NCBI RefSeq assembly: GCF_024746815.1
Contig: NZ_CP080529.1
Location: 124,001 to 188,000 of the forward strand
DNA length: 64,000 nt
From: Mesorhizobium sp. AR07
GTDB taxonomy: Bacteria; Pseudomonadota; Alphaproteobacteria; Rhizobiales; Rhizobiaceae
Reading direction: 5' to 3'
Shown here in pieces: positions 29,760 to 37,839 of the stretch. Positions within the stretch are counted from its first letter, which is position 1, and every line of letters begins with the position of its first letter. A model generated the notes under the pieces. The model was not told where the DNA came from. It made no database searches and saw nothing but the letters and a program-made list of their open reading frames with translations. The position numbers were made by a program, and so were the translations under genes.

Positions 29760-30730
29760 ATGATTGTTGTTTTTGGCTCTGTCAACATGGACTTGATCAT
29801 CCCGGTCGAGCGAATTCCGCATCCCGGCGAAACTGTCATGGGCCCGGCCTATACAAAGTTCCGGGCGGCAAGGGGGCCAACCAGGCGGTGGCCGCAGCTC
29901 GGACAGGCGCGATGGTAGCATTCGTGGGGTCGCGCGGAAACGATGCCTTCGGCCGCGAGGCTGTCGCAGAGATGGAGAATGCCGGCGTCGATCTGTCCGC
30001 GCTCGCCGTCTCTGGCAGCCCAACCGCTCTCGCCTTCATCACTGTCGATGCGCAGGGAGAGAACGCCATCGTCGTTGCGGCCGGTGCCAACCTCGAAACC
30101 GAGGCCGCTCAGCTTGCGGCTCTGGATTGCCCGGCCGGCACCATCCTGCTGTTGCAACGGGAAATCCGCGAGGACGCGCTGCGCGAACCCGTCCGCTTCG
30201 CAGCAGACCGGCACTGGCGGATCATCCTCAACGCAGCGCCGGCTGGGCCCGTGCCAGAGGACATGATGCGGTCGCTGGAAACGTTGGTGGTCAACGAACA
30301 CGAAGTGTTGTCCATCGCGGAAAACGCCGGGCTTCCGGCCGCCGATGCGGAAACCGCGGGCAAAGCCCTGCACGACCGTTTCGGCTGCCAGGTTGTGGTG
30401 ACGCTTGGGGCTGCGGGCGCTGTGGCTTTCGTGGCCGGTGAACACCATACGGCGCAAGCGCTTGCGGTCACTCCCTTGGACACAACCGTTGCCGGCGACA
30501 GTTTTGTCAGCGCCTTCGCGGCGGCGATCGACGAAGGGCTGCCTTTCGGAGCAGCCCTCCGTATCGGCTCGACAGCGGGATCGCTGGCCTGCACGAAAGA
30601 GGGTGCACAAAGCAGCATTCCAGACCGTGTCGGCATCGACAAGGCACTGGCGCCAACGAGGGCCTTGGGCTGCGAACTGCATCGGGAAAATCACCGATCT
30701 TCACGACCTCATTCCCGCCATGACCAGTGA
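29760..30730 (+). pseudogene. Ribokinase-family (PfkB) sugar kinase, frameshifted
   Basis: The ATG at 29760 opens IVVFGSVNMDLIIPVERIPH, the usual ribokinase start, but near 29860 the frame is lost. The expected KVPGGKGANQAVAAARTG is split: the first frame reads KFRAARGP, while the other resumes at about 29880 as ANQAVAAARTG. A single missing G in the run before TTCCGGG explains it. The rest is intact, including the catalytic loop DTTVAGDSFVSAFAAA near the end. If the shift is real the kinase is dead. Its sugar substrate has no link to nicotinate. Confidence 0.8.
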
Positions 30731-31045
30731 TGGATGCAGCCCGCATGATGTTGCCATCGGTCGCAAATTCGATCCCAGCTGCCGTCGCCACCTTGTTGGG
30801 CAATGGACCCGTCATGTGTTTGAACGCACGCTGCGCAACGCTACCGAAGCCGAGAAAGGGCCGGTTGCAAACCGCTCTATGCGGACATCGATCGCCGCTG
30901 ACGACGTGTTGTCGGGAAAGCAGGCCCGAAAGCCGTGGACGCCATCTTGCTTTGTACGATGCCAACGTCTTAAGCATACCTCGAACGTCAATATTCTGGG
31001 TTGGGACGCTAGGTGCCGGGACACCAGTCGAGCGAAGAGGATCGT
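30731..31045. other. Gap before the MarR gene, no gene seen
   Basis: Both strands have only short frames without domains or ribosome sites. The last ~60 bases must hold the promoter of the regulator, with GAAGAGG five bases before its ATG. No clear palindrome was found. Confidence 0.5.
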
Positions 31046-31492
31046 ATGGAAGGCGTAGATCGCTATGTCTTCTCGGATCAGGTCGGCTACCTGCTCCGGC
31101 GGGCCTATCAGCGCCATCTCGCCATCTTCCAGGCGAATGCCGGCGACCCGCAACTAACGGCAGTGCAATTCTCGACACTGTGCGCGCTGAAGGACAACGG
31201 ACCCCAGTCCCAGAGCGAACTCGTGAAGGCGACAAGTGTCGACCAGGGCACGATCCGCGGGATCATCGACAGGCTGAAGGATCGCGGCCTGATCGCGTTT
31301 TCGAAGGATCCCGCGGATGCACGCAAGGTGATTGTCTCCATCACCGCGGCCGGCCTGCAATTGTTGGAGCGCACGGTGCCGCATGCGCTGGAGATCACCG
31401 AGCTGACCATGAAGCACCTCAACCCGGCCGAGCGCATGGCGCTTCTCCATACGCTGCGTCTATTGGGAGAGGACGCCGACACGAACGAGTGA
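31046..31492 (+). CDS. MarR family regulator, probable NicR counterpart
   Basis: This 148-residue protein has the MarR winged helix: AVQFSTLCALKDNGPQSQSEL, then the recognition region VDQGTIRGIIDRLKDRGLI and the wing DPADARKVIVSITAAG. It lies immediately upstream of nicA. In P. putida the repressor of the lower nic genes, NicR, is also a MarR protein that responds to 6-hydroxynicotinate. The same role here is inferred from family and position. GAAGAGG precedes the ATG; an upstream in-frame ATG at 31013 lacks one. Confidence 0.82.
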   Translation: MEGVDRYVFSDQVGYLLRRAYQRHLAIFQANAGDPQLTAVQFSTLCALKDNGPQSQSELVKATSVDQGTIRGIIDRLKDRGLIAFSKDPADARKVIVSITAAGLQLLERTVPHALEITELTMKHLNPAERMALLHTLRLLGEDADTNE

Positions 31493-31535
31493 AGCATACC
31501 GATCTTCTGGCATTCCGAGTTTTGCGGAGGCTCGA

Positions 31536-32036
31536 GTGGATGCTTTGATTGCGCTCCGCGTGAATGGCAGGGATATTGAACTCTCCCTCCCATCAACAAC
31601 ACTGCTCCTCCACGTGCTGCGTAATGACCTCGGCTTGAACGCTCCGAAATATGGCTGTGGCCTGGCCGAATGCGGAGCCTGCGCCGTTCTCGTCGGCGAC
31701 ACCTCGGTCCGGTCGTGCGTGGTTCCCATCGGCGCGGTCGCCGATCGGTCGGTCACCACCCTGGAGGGGCTGGGAACCACGGATCACCTCCATCTCGTGC
31801 AGGCCGCGTTCATTGCCAACAATGCCGCCCAATGTGGCTACTGCCTGAACGGCATGATCATTGCCACTGTCGCGCTGCTCAGGCGCGATCCGCGGCCAGA
31901 CGAGACGGCGATCCGCGCCGCGCTGCGGCATCATTTGTGCCGCTGCGGCACCCATCTGGAAATCCTCGCCGCCGTGCGCGCGGCAGCCAGCGCCACCGCG
32001 CAAGTGACCGCTGGCGCCACTTCGGAGCACGTTTGA
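31536..32036 (+). CDS. nicA: Nicotinate dehydrogenase small [2Fe-2S] subunit
   Basis: With NicB this subunit hydroxylates nicotinate to 6-hydroxynicotinate, passing electrons to cytochromes. The 166-residue protein carries the plant-type cluster (CGLAECGACAV with a later Cys) and the second cluster domain (CGYCLNGMI and CRCGTHLEIL), as in xanthine-dehydrogenase-type small subunits. The start is a GTG at 31536 with GCGGAGG five bases upstream; the ATG at 31540 is out of frame. Its stop overlaps the nicB start (TGATG). Confidence 0.92.
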   Translation: MDALIALRVNGRDIELSLPSTTLLLHVLRNDLGLNAPKYGCGLAECGACAVLVGDTSVRSCVVPIGAVADRSVTTLEGLGTTDHLHLVQAAFIANNAAQCGYCLNGMIIATVALLRRDPRPDETAIRAALRHHLCRCGTHLEILAAVRAAASATAQVTAGATSEHV

Positions 32037-35000
32037 TGAGCGGCCCGCGCGACCGGCCTGCCACCGCCTATCTACGCGACAGCGAGGCGCTCCTGGTTCT
32101 GCGGCCGAGCCGTGTCGCCGGCCAAGATGGCGAACTCTTCCTCGCGCTCGACGCGGACGGCTCCGTGACCGCCTTCAACGGCCACGTCGATCTCGGCACC
32201 GGCATACGCACGGCGTTGGCCCAAATCGTTGCCGAGGAACTGGACGTTCCGTTCGAGCGCGTACGTATGGTTCTCGGCTCGACTTCTGCGGCTCCGGATC
32301 AGGGCGCGACCATCGCCAGCGAGACCATCCAGGTCACCGCCATGCCACTGCGCGCCGCCGCCGCGACCGCCCGCGCATATCTGATCAAGCTGGCCGCCCC
32401 AAGGCTTGGCATCTCGGCGGAGGAACTGATCATCGAGGACGGTGTAGTCAAGCCGGCGGATAGGGAAGAAAATCTCTTCGTCTCCTTTGGGGATCTCATC
32501 GCCGGCGCCAATACGCACCTTGCGATCGATCCGCACGCGCCCCTGAAGCCAGCCGCGCAGTACCGTATAGTGGGCCGGCCGCAGCCGCGCGCCGACATTC
32601 CGGCCAAGGCCACCGGAGCCTTTGTCTACGTCCATGACGTGCGCCTGCCAGGCATGCTGCATGGCCGCGTTGTCCGCCCGCCCTACGCCGGCTTCGATTC
32701 AGGGGGTCACGTCGCCGCCAGCCTGATCGCCGTCGACCAGGCATCGGTGGCCGATGTGCCGGGGCTGGTGGCGGTCGTGACCATCGGCGATTTCGTTGGC
32801 GTTGTGGCGGCGCGCGAAGAGCACGCCATCGAGGCGATGCAGCGGCTCAAGGTGCAATGGCGCGACGCGCCCGTCGTCCCCGACCTCAATGCTCCCGAGG
32901 CGGCGCTTCGTAACAATCGGTCGACGATCCGCAAGCTTGCTGACCGCGGCGATGTCGAACGCGCGCTCGGCGCGACGGCGATGCCTATGGAACGGACCTA
33001 TGTCTGGCCTTACCAAATGCACGGCTCGATCGGCCCTTCCTGTGCGGTCGCTGACTGGCGCGAAGACGGCCTGACTGTCTGGTCCGGCACGCAGAATCCG
33101 TTTCCGATGCGCGCTGACCTCTCAAAACTGCTCGACCTGCCGGAGGAGCGGATCGTCGTCGAGCGGCTGGAGGCGGCCGGCTGCTACGGTCGCAACTGCG
33201 CCGACGATGTGACGGCCGATGCCGCGCTTCTTTCCCGTGCCGTGGGTCGCCCGGTGCGCGTCCAACTGACCCGTGAGCAGGAGCACGCCTGGGAGCCAAA
33301 GGGGGCTGCGCAGGTGATCGACGTGCGCGGCGGACTTGACGGCGAGGGCGGCCCCGCGGCTTACGATTTTGAAACGCGTTACCCGTCCAATCTGGCGCCG
33401 ACCCTGCCGCTGATCCTGACCGGAAAGGTTTCGCCAGTCGCAGAGGTCGCGTTGATGGGCGATCGCACGGCGGTGCCTCCCTACGCGTTCGGCAATCTGC
33501 GCGTCACCGTTCACGATATGCCGACACTCGCTCGCGCCTCCTGGTTCCGAGGCGTGTCGGCGATGCCCAACAGCTTCGCCCATGAATCCTTCATCGACGA
33601 ACTGGCAACGGCAGCGCAAGTCGATCCGATCGAGTATCGCCTGCGCTACCTGACCGATCCACGAGCCATCGACCTCGTGCGGGCCGTCGCCGAACGAGCG
33701 AATTGGAAGCCGCATACCGCACCGGGCACGCTCGGGCGCGAGGGTGACATCCTCTGCGGACGCGGCTTCGCCTACGCGGTCTATGTCCATGGTCCCTTCC
33801 CCGGCAAGGCCGCCGCCTGGGCGGCCTGGGTCGCCGACGTGGCGGTGAACAAGGTGACGGGCGAGATCGCCGTCACCAAAGTCATCTGCGGCCAGGATAC
33901 CGGTGCGGTGATCAACCCCGACGGCGTTCGCCACCAGATCCATGGCAATGTCATCCAGTCGACGAGCCGGGTTCTCAAGGAAGAGGTCAAATTTTCCTCT
34001 ACCGCCGTCGCCAGCCTCGAATGGGGCGCTTACCCGATCATCGGCTTTCCCGAAGTGCCGGACATCGACGTGCTGATGATCCCGCGTCCCGACGAGCCGC
34101 CGCTGGGTGCGGGCGAATCTGCCTCGGTGCCAAGTGCCGCCGCCATTGCCAACGCGGTGTTCGACGCCACCGGCGTGCGCTTTCGCGAACTGCCGTTGAC
34201 GCCGGAACGTGTGCGCGCTGCCTTGAATCCGCTGCCGACTCCGCTGGTATCGAACGAGAATAGGCGATCCAGGCGGTTGCGCCTGAGATTCGCATGGCCG
34301 CTCGCCGGCGCCTTTTCCGGCGCCGTGGCCCTCGGTGCGGGGATTTTTCCGTTCAGTGCCGGGATCGCGCCGGTGGCGCGTCCGCTGCCCGACGTCTTTT
34401 CAGCCGCCACGATCGAGCGTGGCCGGCTGGCAGCGGCGGCAGGCGCCTGCAACGTCTGCCATGTTGGCGCCGACGGCACGCCGTTTGCCGGGGGCAGGGC
34501 TCTCGAAACCCCCTTCGGTACCGTCTATGCCACCAACATCACCCCGGATGAAGCGGCCGGCATCGGTGCCTGGTCCTATCCGGCTTTCGCCAGGGCAATG
34601 CGCCAGGGTGTTGCGCGCGATGGACATCATCTCTATCCGGCGCATCCCTACACATCCTTCGCCAAGGCGAGCGAGGCCGATATTCAAGCGCTCTACGCCT
34701 ATCTCATGGTGCAGCCTGCAGTGACTGCCAAAGCACCGGAAACGCAGCTGCGTTTCCCCTTCGGCATGCGGCCACTGATGGCCGGGTGGAACGCGCTTTT
34801 CCTGTCGTCATCGCCGGTACCGTCTGACCCGATCCGAAGCGCGGCCTGGAACCGGGGCGCGGAACTGGTCGAAGGCCTTGGCCATTGCAGTGCCTGCCAT
34901 TCACCGCGCAATGCGCTTGGCGGAGAGATCAAGGGGGCGATGCATCTTGCCGGCGGCGTCGCAGACGGCTGGCATGCGCATGCGCTGACGGCAAAATCAT

Positions 35001-35593
35001 TCGCTCCGGTCGCGTGGAGCGAAAACGCCTTCTACGACTATCTGCGAACCGGTCATTCGGCCGCGCATGGCGCCGCGGCCGGGCCGATGGCCCACGTGGT
35101 GGACTCGCTGGCACCACTTCCCGACGCGGACATCCGAGCGATGGCGGTCTATCTCGCCGGCTTCAACGTCGGCGGCGAAACGTCTCCAGCCGGCTCGTCG
35201 GCCGGAAGCGCAATCGCCGCTGCAAATCTTGCCGCCCCCAAAGCGGCGGCCGCCTTTCCCCGCGGTGCGCGCCTGTTCGCCGGCGCTTGCGAGACTTGTC
35301 ACTCCGAAACGTCGTCCATCACGTCGCTGGCCTTCAACACCAATCTTCATTCCGATGTGCCGGACAATCTTCTCCACGCCGTCCTGGAAGGCGTCTCCGC
35401 GCCGGCTGCCTCGCCGCTCAGGACGGACGCGGGCGATTTCGGTGTCATGGCGATGCCTGCCTTCGGCGGCGTGCTGGATGATACCGATCTGGTTGACCTC
35501 TTGGGCTATCTGAGGGCGCGTTTCGCGCCCGACAGACCGGATTGGCAAGCCATCCCGGATTCGCTCGCTGCCGTTCGATCCGCTCACCATTGA
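32036..35593 (+). CDS. nicB: Nicotinate dehydrogenase large subunit (molybdopterin plus three c-type hemes)
   Basis: This 1185-residue subunit has an N-terminal molybdopterin domain of the isoquinoline 1-oxidoreductase/xanthine dehydrogenase type (residues about 1-735, with DQGATIASETIQ and PPLGAGESASVPSAAAIANA). A membrane segment follows near residues 750-772, and then a cytochrome c region with three CxxCH sites at about residues 805, 951 and 1085. This matches the architecture and length of P. putida NicB. Electrons from nicotinate hydroxylation pass through NicA and the hemes to the respiratory chain. It overlaps nicA by one base. Confidence 0.93.
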   Translation: MSGPRDRPATAYLRDSEALLVLRPSRVAGQDGELFLALDADGSVTAFNGHVDLGTGIRTALAQIVAEELDVPFERVRMVLGSTSAAPDQGATIASETIQVTAMPLRAAAATARAYLIKLAAPRLGISAEELIIEDGVVKPADREENLFVSFGDLIAGANTHLAIDPHAPLKPAAQYRIVGRPQPRADIPAKATGAFVYVHDVRLPGMLHGRVVRPPYAGFDSGGHVAASLIAVDQASVADVPGLVAVVTIGDFVGVVAAREEHAIEAMQRLKVQWRDAPVVPDLNAPEAALRNNRSTIRKLADRGDVERALGATAMPMERTYVWPYQMHGSIGPSCAVADWREDGLTVWSGTQNPFPMRADLSKLLDLPEERIVVERLEAAGCYGRNCADDVTADAALLSRAVGRPVRVQLTREQEHAWEPKGAAQVIDVRGGLDGEGGPAAYDFETRYPSNLAPTLPLILTGKVSPVAEVALMGDRTAVPPYAFGNLRVTVHDMPTLARASWFRGVSAMPNSFAHESFIDELATAAQVDPIEYRLRYLTDPRAIDLVRAVAERANWKPHTAPGTLGREGDILCGRGFAYAVYVHGPFPGKAAAWAAWVADVAVNKVTGEIAVTKVICGQDTGAVINPDGVRHQIHGNVIQSTSRVLKEEVKFSSTAVASLEWGAYPIIGFPEVPDIDVLMIPRPDEPPLGAGESASVPSAAAIANAVFDATGVRFRELPLTPERVRAALNPLPTPLVSNENRRSRRLRLRFAWPLAGAFSGAVALGAGIFPFSAGIAPVARPLPDVFSAATIERGRLAAAAGACNVCHVGADGTPFAGGRALETPFGTVYATNITPDEAAGIGAWSYPAFARAMRQGVARDGHHLYPAHPYTSFAKASEADIQALYAYLMVQPAVTAKAPETQLRFPFGMRPLMAGWNALFLSSSPVPSDPIRSAAWNRGAELVEGLGHCSACHSPRNALGGEIKGAMHLAGGVADGWHAHALTAKSFAPVAWSENAFYDYLRTGHSAAHGAAAGPMAHVVDSLAPLPDADIRAMAVYLAGFNVGGETSPAGSSAGSAIAAANLAAPKAAAAFPRGARLFAGACETCHSETSSITSLAFNTNLHSDVPDNLLHAVLEGVSAPAASPLRTDAGDFGVMAMPAFGGVLDDTDLVDLLGYLRARFAPDRPDWQAIPDSLAAVRSAHH

Positions 35594-35610
35594 TGCAACG
35601 GAAATATCAC

Positions 35611-37839
35611 ATGCTCAAAAACGCCAACGTGCCCGCCGAACGCGCCTGGAACACATGGTCGGAACGGCCGGGCGAGATGGTGTTCCTGCCGCTCGGCGTC
35701 CGCATGACGCCAGTGCTGTTCTCGTCCGGTGCGCGCAAGGCGACAACCATCAGCCCGCCCGTGGAAATTCGCTTCGGACGCCACGGCCTCCATGGCGAGG
35801 TCATCGATTTCGAGACCACGCATGGCGGCACGCGGCTCAAGTTCTCCTATGCAAAGCGCGATCCCTTCTGCATCGAGGGCCGCTGGTCGGTGCGCGAAAA
35901 GCGGGAGTGGGGTCTGCGCTACTGGGTCGTGCTTTGCCTGTCGGCGGAGAACGGGGAAGAGGTCAGCTACAACCATCAAGATGGCGCCGCGACCCTGGCT
36001 GTCGGATCGCGATACGTGTCGCTGGTCTCGCGCGACGCGCCGGTACAGGTGACCGGTCACGACAGCGTCGAAGCCCTGGTCGCCGAGATGGACGCCAACG
36101 GCTATTTCGACCTATCGAGCCGGTCGAATTCGGCAAAGGTCATCGCGCTGCGGTTCAATCTCGAAATGATGCCGGAAGCCCGGTTTGCCGCAGCGGTGGC
36201 TGACAGCCGCGCGCTGGCCGTGAAGACAGCGAAGGAAGCGCTGGTGACAGACGCAGCACCCGCCAAGCCGCTTCACACCGGGCGCAACGAAGGCGCGCTC
36301 GACGCGGTGCGCGACGTGATCGGCTGGAACACGCTCTATGACCGCATCAATGCCCGCACCTATACCGCGATCAGCCGCATCTGGAATCTGGGCGGCTTCG
36401 CCGTCTGGTTCAACGACCAGACTTTCGCGGCGCTAATGGCCGGTCTTTTCGATCCGTCGCTTGCGCGTGATAATTTCGACGTCGCGATGGCCAGCGCGAC
36501 GCCGCAGGGCAATTTTGCCTGCCTGCTGACATCGCGCGATTCCTGGGTCGACCGGTCACAAGCGCCGCACGGCGCCTTCGTCGCCTGGACGATGTATCTA
36601 CGCAGCCGGGACCGATCGTTGCTCGAACACGCCTATGGCCCATTGCTGCGGAACAATCGGTGGTGGCGAGCCAGCCGCGATCCGGACGGGCGCGGGCTGG
36701 TTTCCTGCGGCACTTCGGACGTTGGCGATGCCCTCTACAAGGGCACAGCTTTCGGCGCGCGCAACGAAACCGGCATGGACAATTCCGCAACGCATGACGA
36801 GGCGATCTACGATCCCGTCACACGCTCGCTTTCGACGTTTGACGTCGGGCTCAATTGCGCGCTGGCGCTCGATGCCGAAATGCTGGGAAAGATTGCCCGT
36901 GAGCTCGGCCACATCGACGATGCCGCAAGTTTCGAAGCTCTGGCAAAAGATATTTGCGGCAGGATCCGGACCGAACTGTGGGACGAGGCGCGCGGGCTGT
37001 TCGCCAACCGGCAGCGCCACGGCGGCTTCGTCTCCAGCGTCTGCCCCACAAGTTTCTATCCGCTGTTGTGCGGCGCTGCGAGCGAGGAGCAGGCAGCCCG
37101 GCTTCTTGAGCACCTTGCCGATCCGGCGACATTCGGCGGGCAGTTCGTGCTGCCCAATGCGTCGCGCGACGATCCCGCCTACCAGGAAAACGTTTATTGG
37201 CGAGGGCGCATCTGGGCGAATGTCAACTATTTCGTCTGGCAGGGTCTGCGCCGTTATGGATTCGAGCTGGAGGCGGCCGAACTTGCGCGCAAGAGCCTTA
37301 CCCTGTTCGAGCAGTCGTGGACGAGCGCGCGGCTTTGCGGTGAGAATTACAATGCCGAGACCGGCGAAATCGTCGATCAAGGCGATGCCGATCCCTTCTA
37401 CACATGGGGTGCGATGTTGCCGCTGCTCGGAGTCTGCCAGGTCATGGACATCGGCCCGTGGCACGGCTGGGAATTGGCAAATAACGGCGAAACCGTGCGG
37501 CTAGGCCCGCTGTCGAGCCCCGCCGGTGACGTCGTGATCACGGTCGAAGCGGGAACGCTCACTCTCTCGGCAAGAGGCGCCGTGCTGTTTTCCACTGATT
37601 ACAGAGGCCGCATCAGCCAGATCGTCGTGGAACGAGGGCTGCTGTCGGTCCGTTTCCCGGAGGGCTGCACCAGCAGTGCAACCTTCCGGCTCGGGCCGGA
37701 AATGGCTGCGCGCCTCGTGTCAGCGCGCCTCGATGGGGAGGAGATCGCGACGGCGCTGGACGACGGGTGCTGCGTCATGGATCTGTCGGGGGCAGGGGCC
37801 GGCGCGCGGCTTGACTGCCATTTGGCGCCTGCGTCATGA
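35611..37839 (+). CDS. GH63-like glycoside hydrolase
   Basis: This 742-residue protein has an (alpha/alpha)6-barrel of the GH63/mannosylglycerate hydrolase-like group. The likely acid residue sits in ETGMDNSATHDEAIYD, and the likely base in LCGENYNAETGE, with YWRGRIWANVNYFVWQGL between them. No signal peptide is seen, so it acts in the cytoplasm on an imported glycoside. The ATG at 35611 fits the homologue start (MLKNANVPAERAWNTWS); an alternative ATG at 35593 overlaps the nicB stop. It overlaps the GH106-like gene by 4 bp. Confidence 0.72.
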   Translation: MLKNANVPAERAWNTWSERPGEMVFLPLGVRMTPVLFSSGARKATTISPPVEIRFGRHGLHGEVIDFETTHGGTRLKFSYAKRDPFCIEGRWSVREKREWGLRYWVVLCLSAENGEEVSYNHQDGAATLAVGSRYVSLVSRDAPVQVTGHDSVEALVAEMDANGYFDLSSRSNSAKVIALRFNLEMMPEARFAAAVADSRALAVKTAKEALVTDAAPAKPLHTGRNEGALDAVRDVIGWNTLYDRINARTYTAISRIWNLGGFAVWFNDQTFAALMAGLFDPSLARDNFDVAMASATPQGNFACLLTSRDSWVDRSQAPHGAFVAWTMYLRSRDRSLLEHAYGPLLRNNRWWRASRDPDGRGLVSCGTSDVGDALYKGTAFGARNETGMDNSATHDEAIYDPVTRSLSTFDVGLNCALALDAEMLGKIARELGHIDDAASFEALAKDICGRIRTELWDEARGLFANRQRHGGFVSSVCPTSFYPLLCGAASEEQAARLLEHLADPATFGGQFVLPNASRDDPAYQENVYWRGRIWANVNYFVWQGLRRYGFELEAAELARKSLTLFEQSWTSARLCGENYNAETGEIVDQGDADPFYTWGAMLPLLGVCQVMDIGPWHGWELANNGETVRLGPLSSPAGDVVITVEAGTLTLSARGAVLFSTDYRGRISQIVVERGLLSVRFPEGCTSSATFRLGPEMAARLVSARLDGEEIATALDDGCCVMDLSGAGAGARLDCHLAPAS

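Noticed and set aside
30507..31235. 242-codon minus-strand frame across the gap before the MarR gene
   Set aside because: It overlaps the kinase remnant and the MarR gene in antisense and shows no recognisable domain.
31670..32035. Extension of the nicB frame far upstream over nicA
   Set aside because: It is the shadow of nicA in another frame. The TGATG overlap at 32034-32038 and family length fix the nicB start at 32036.
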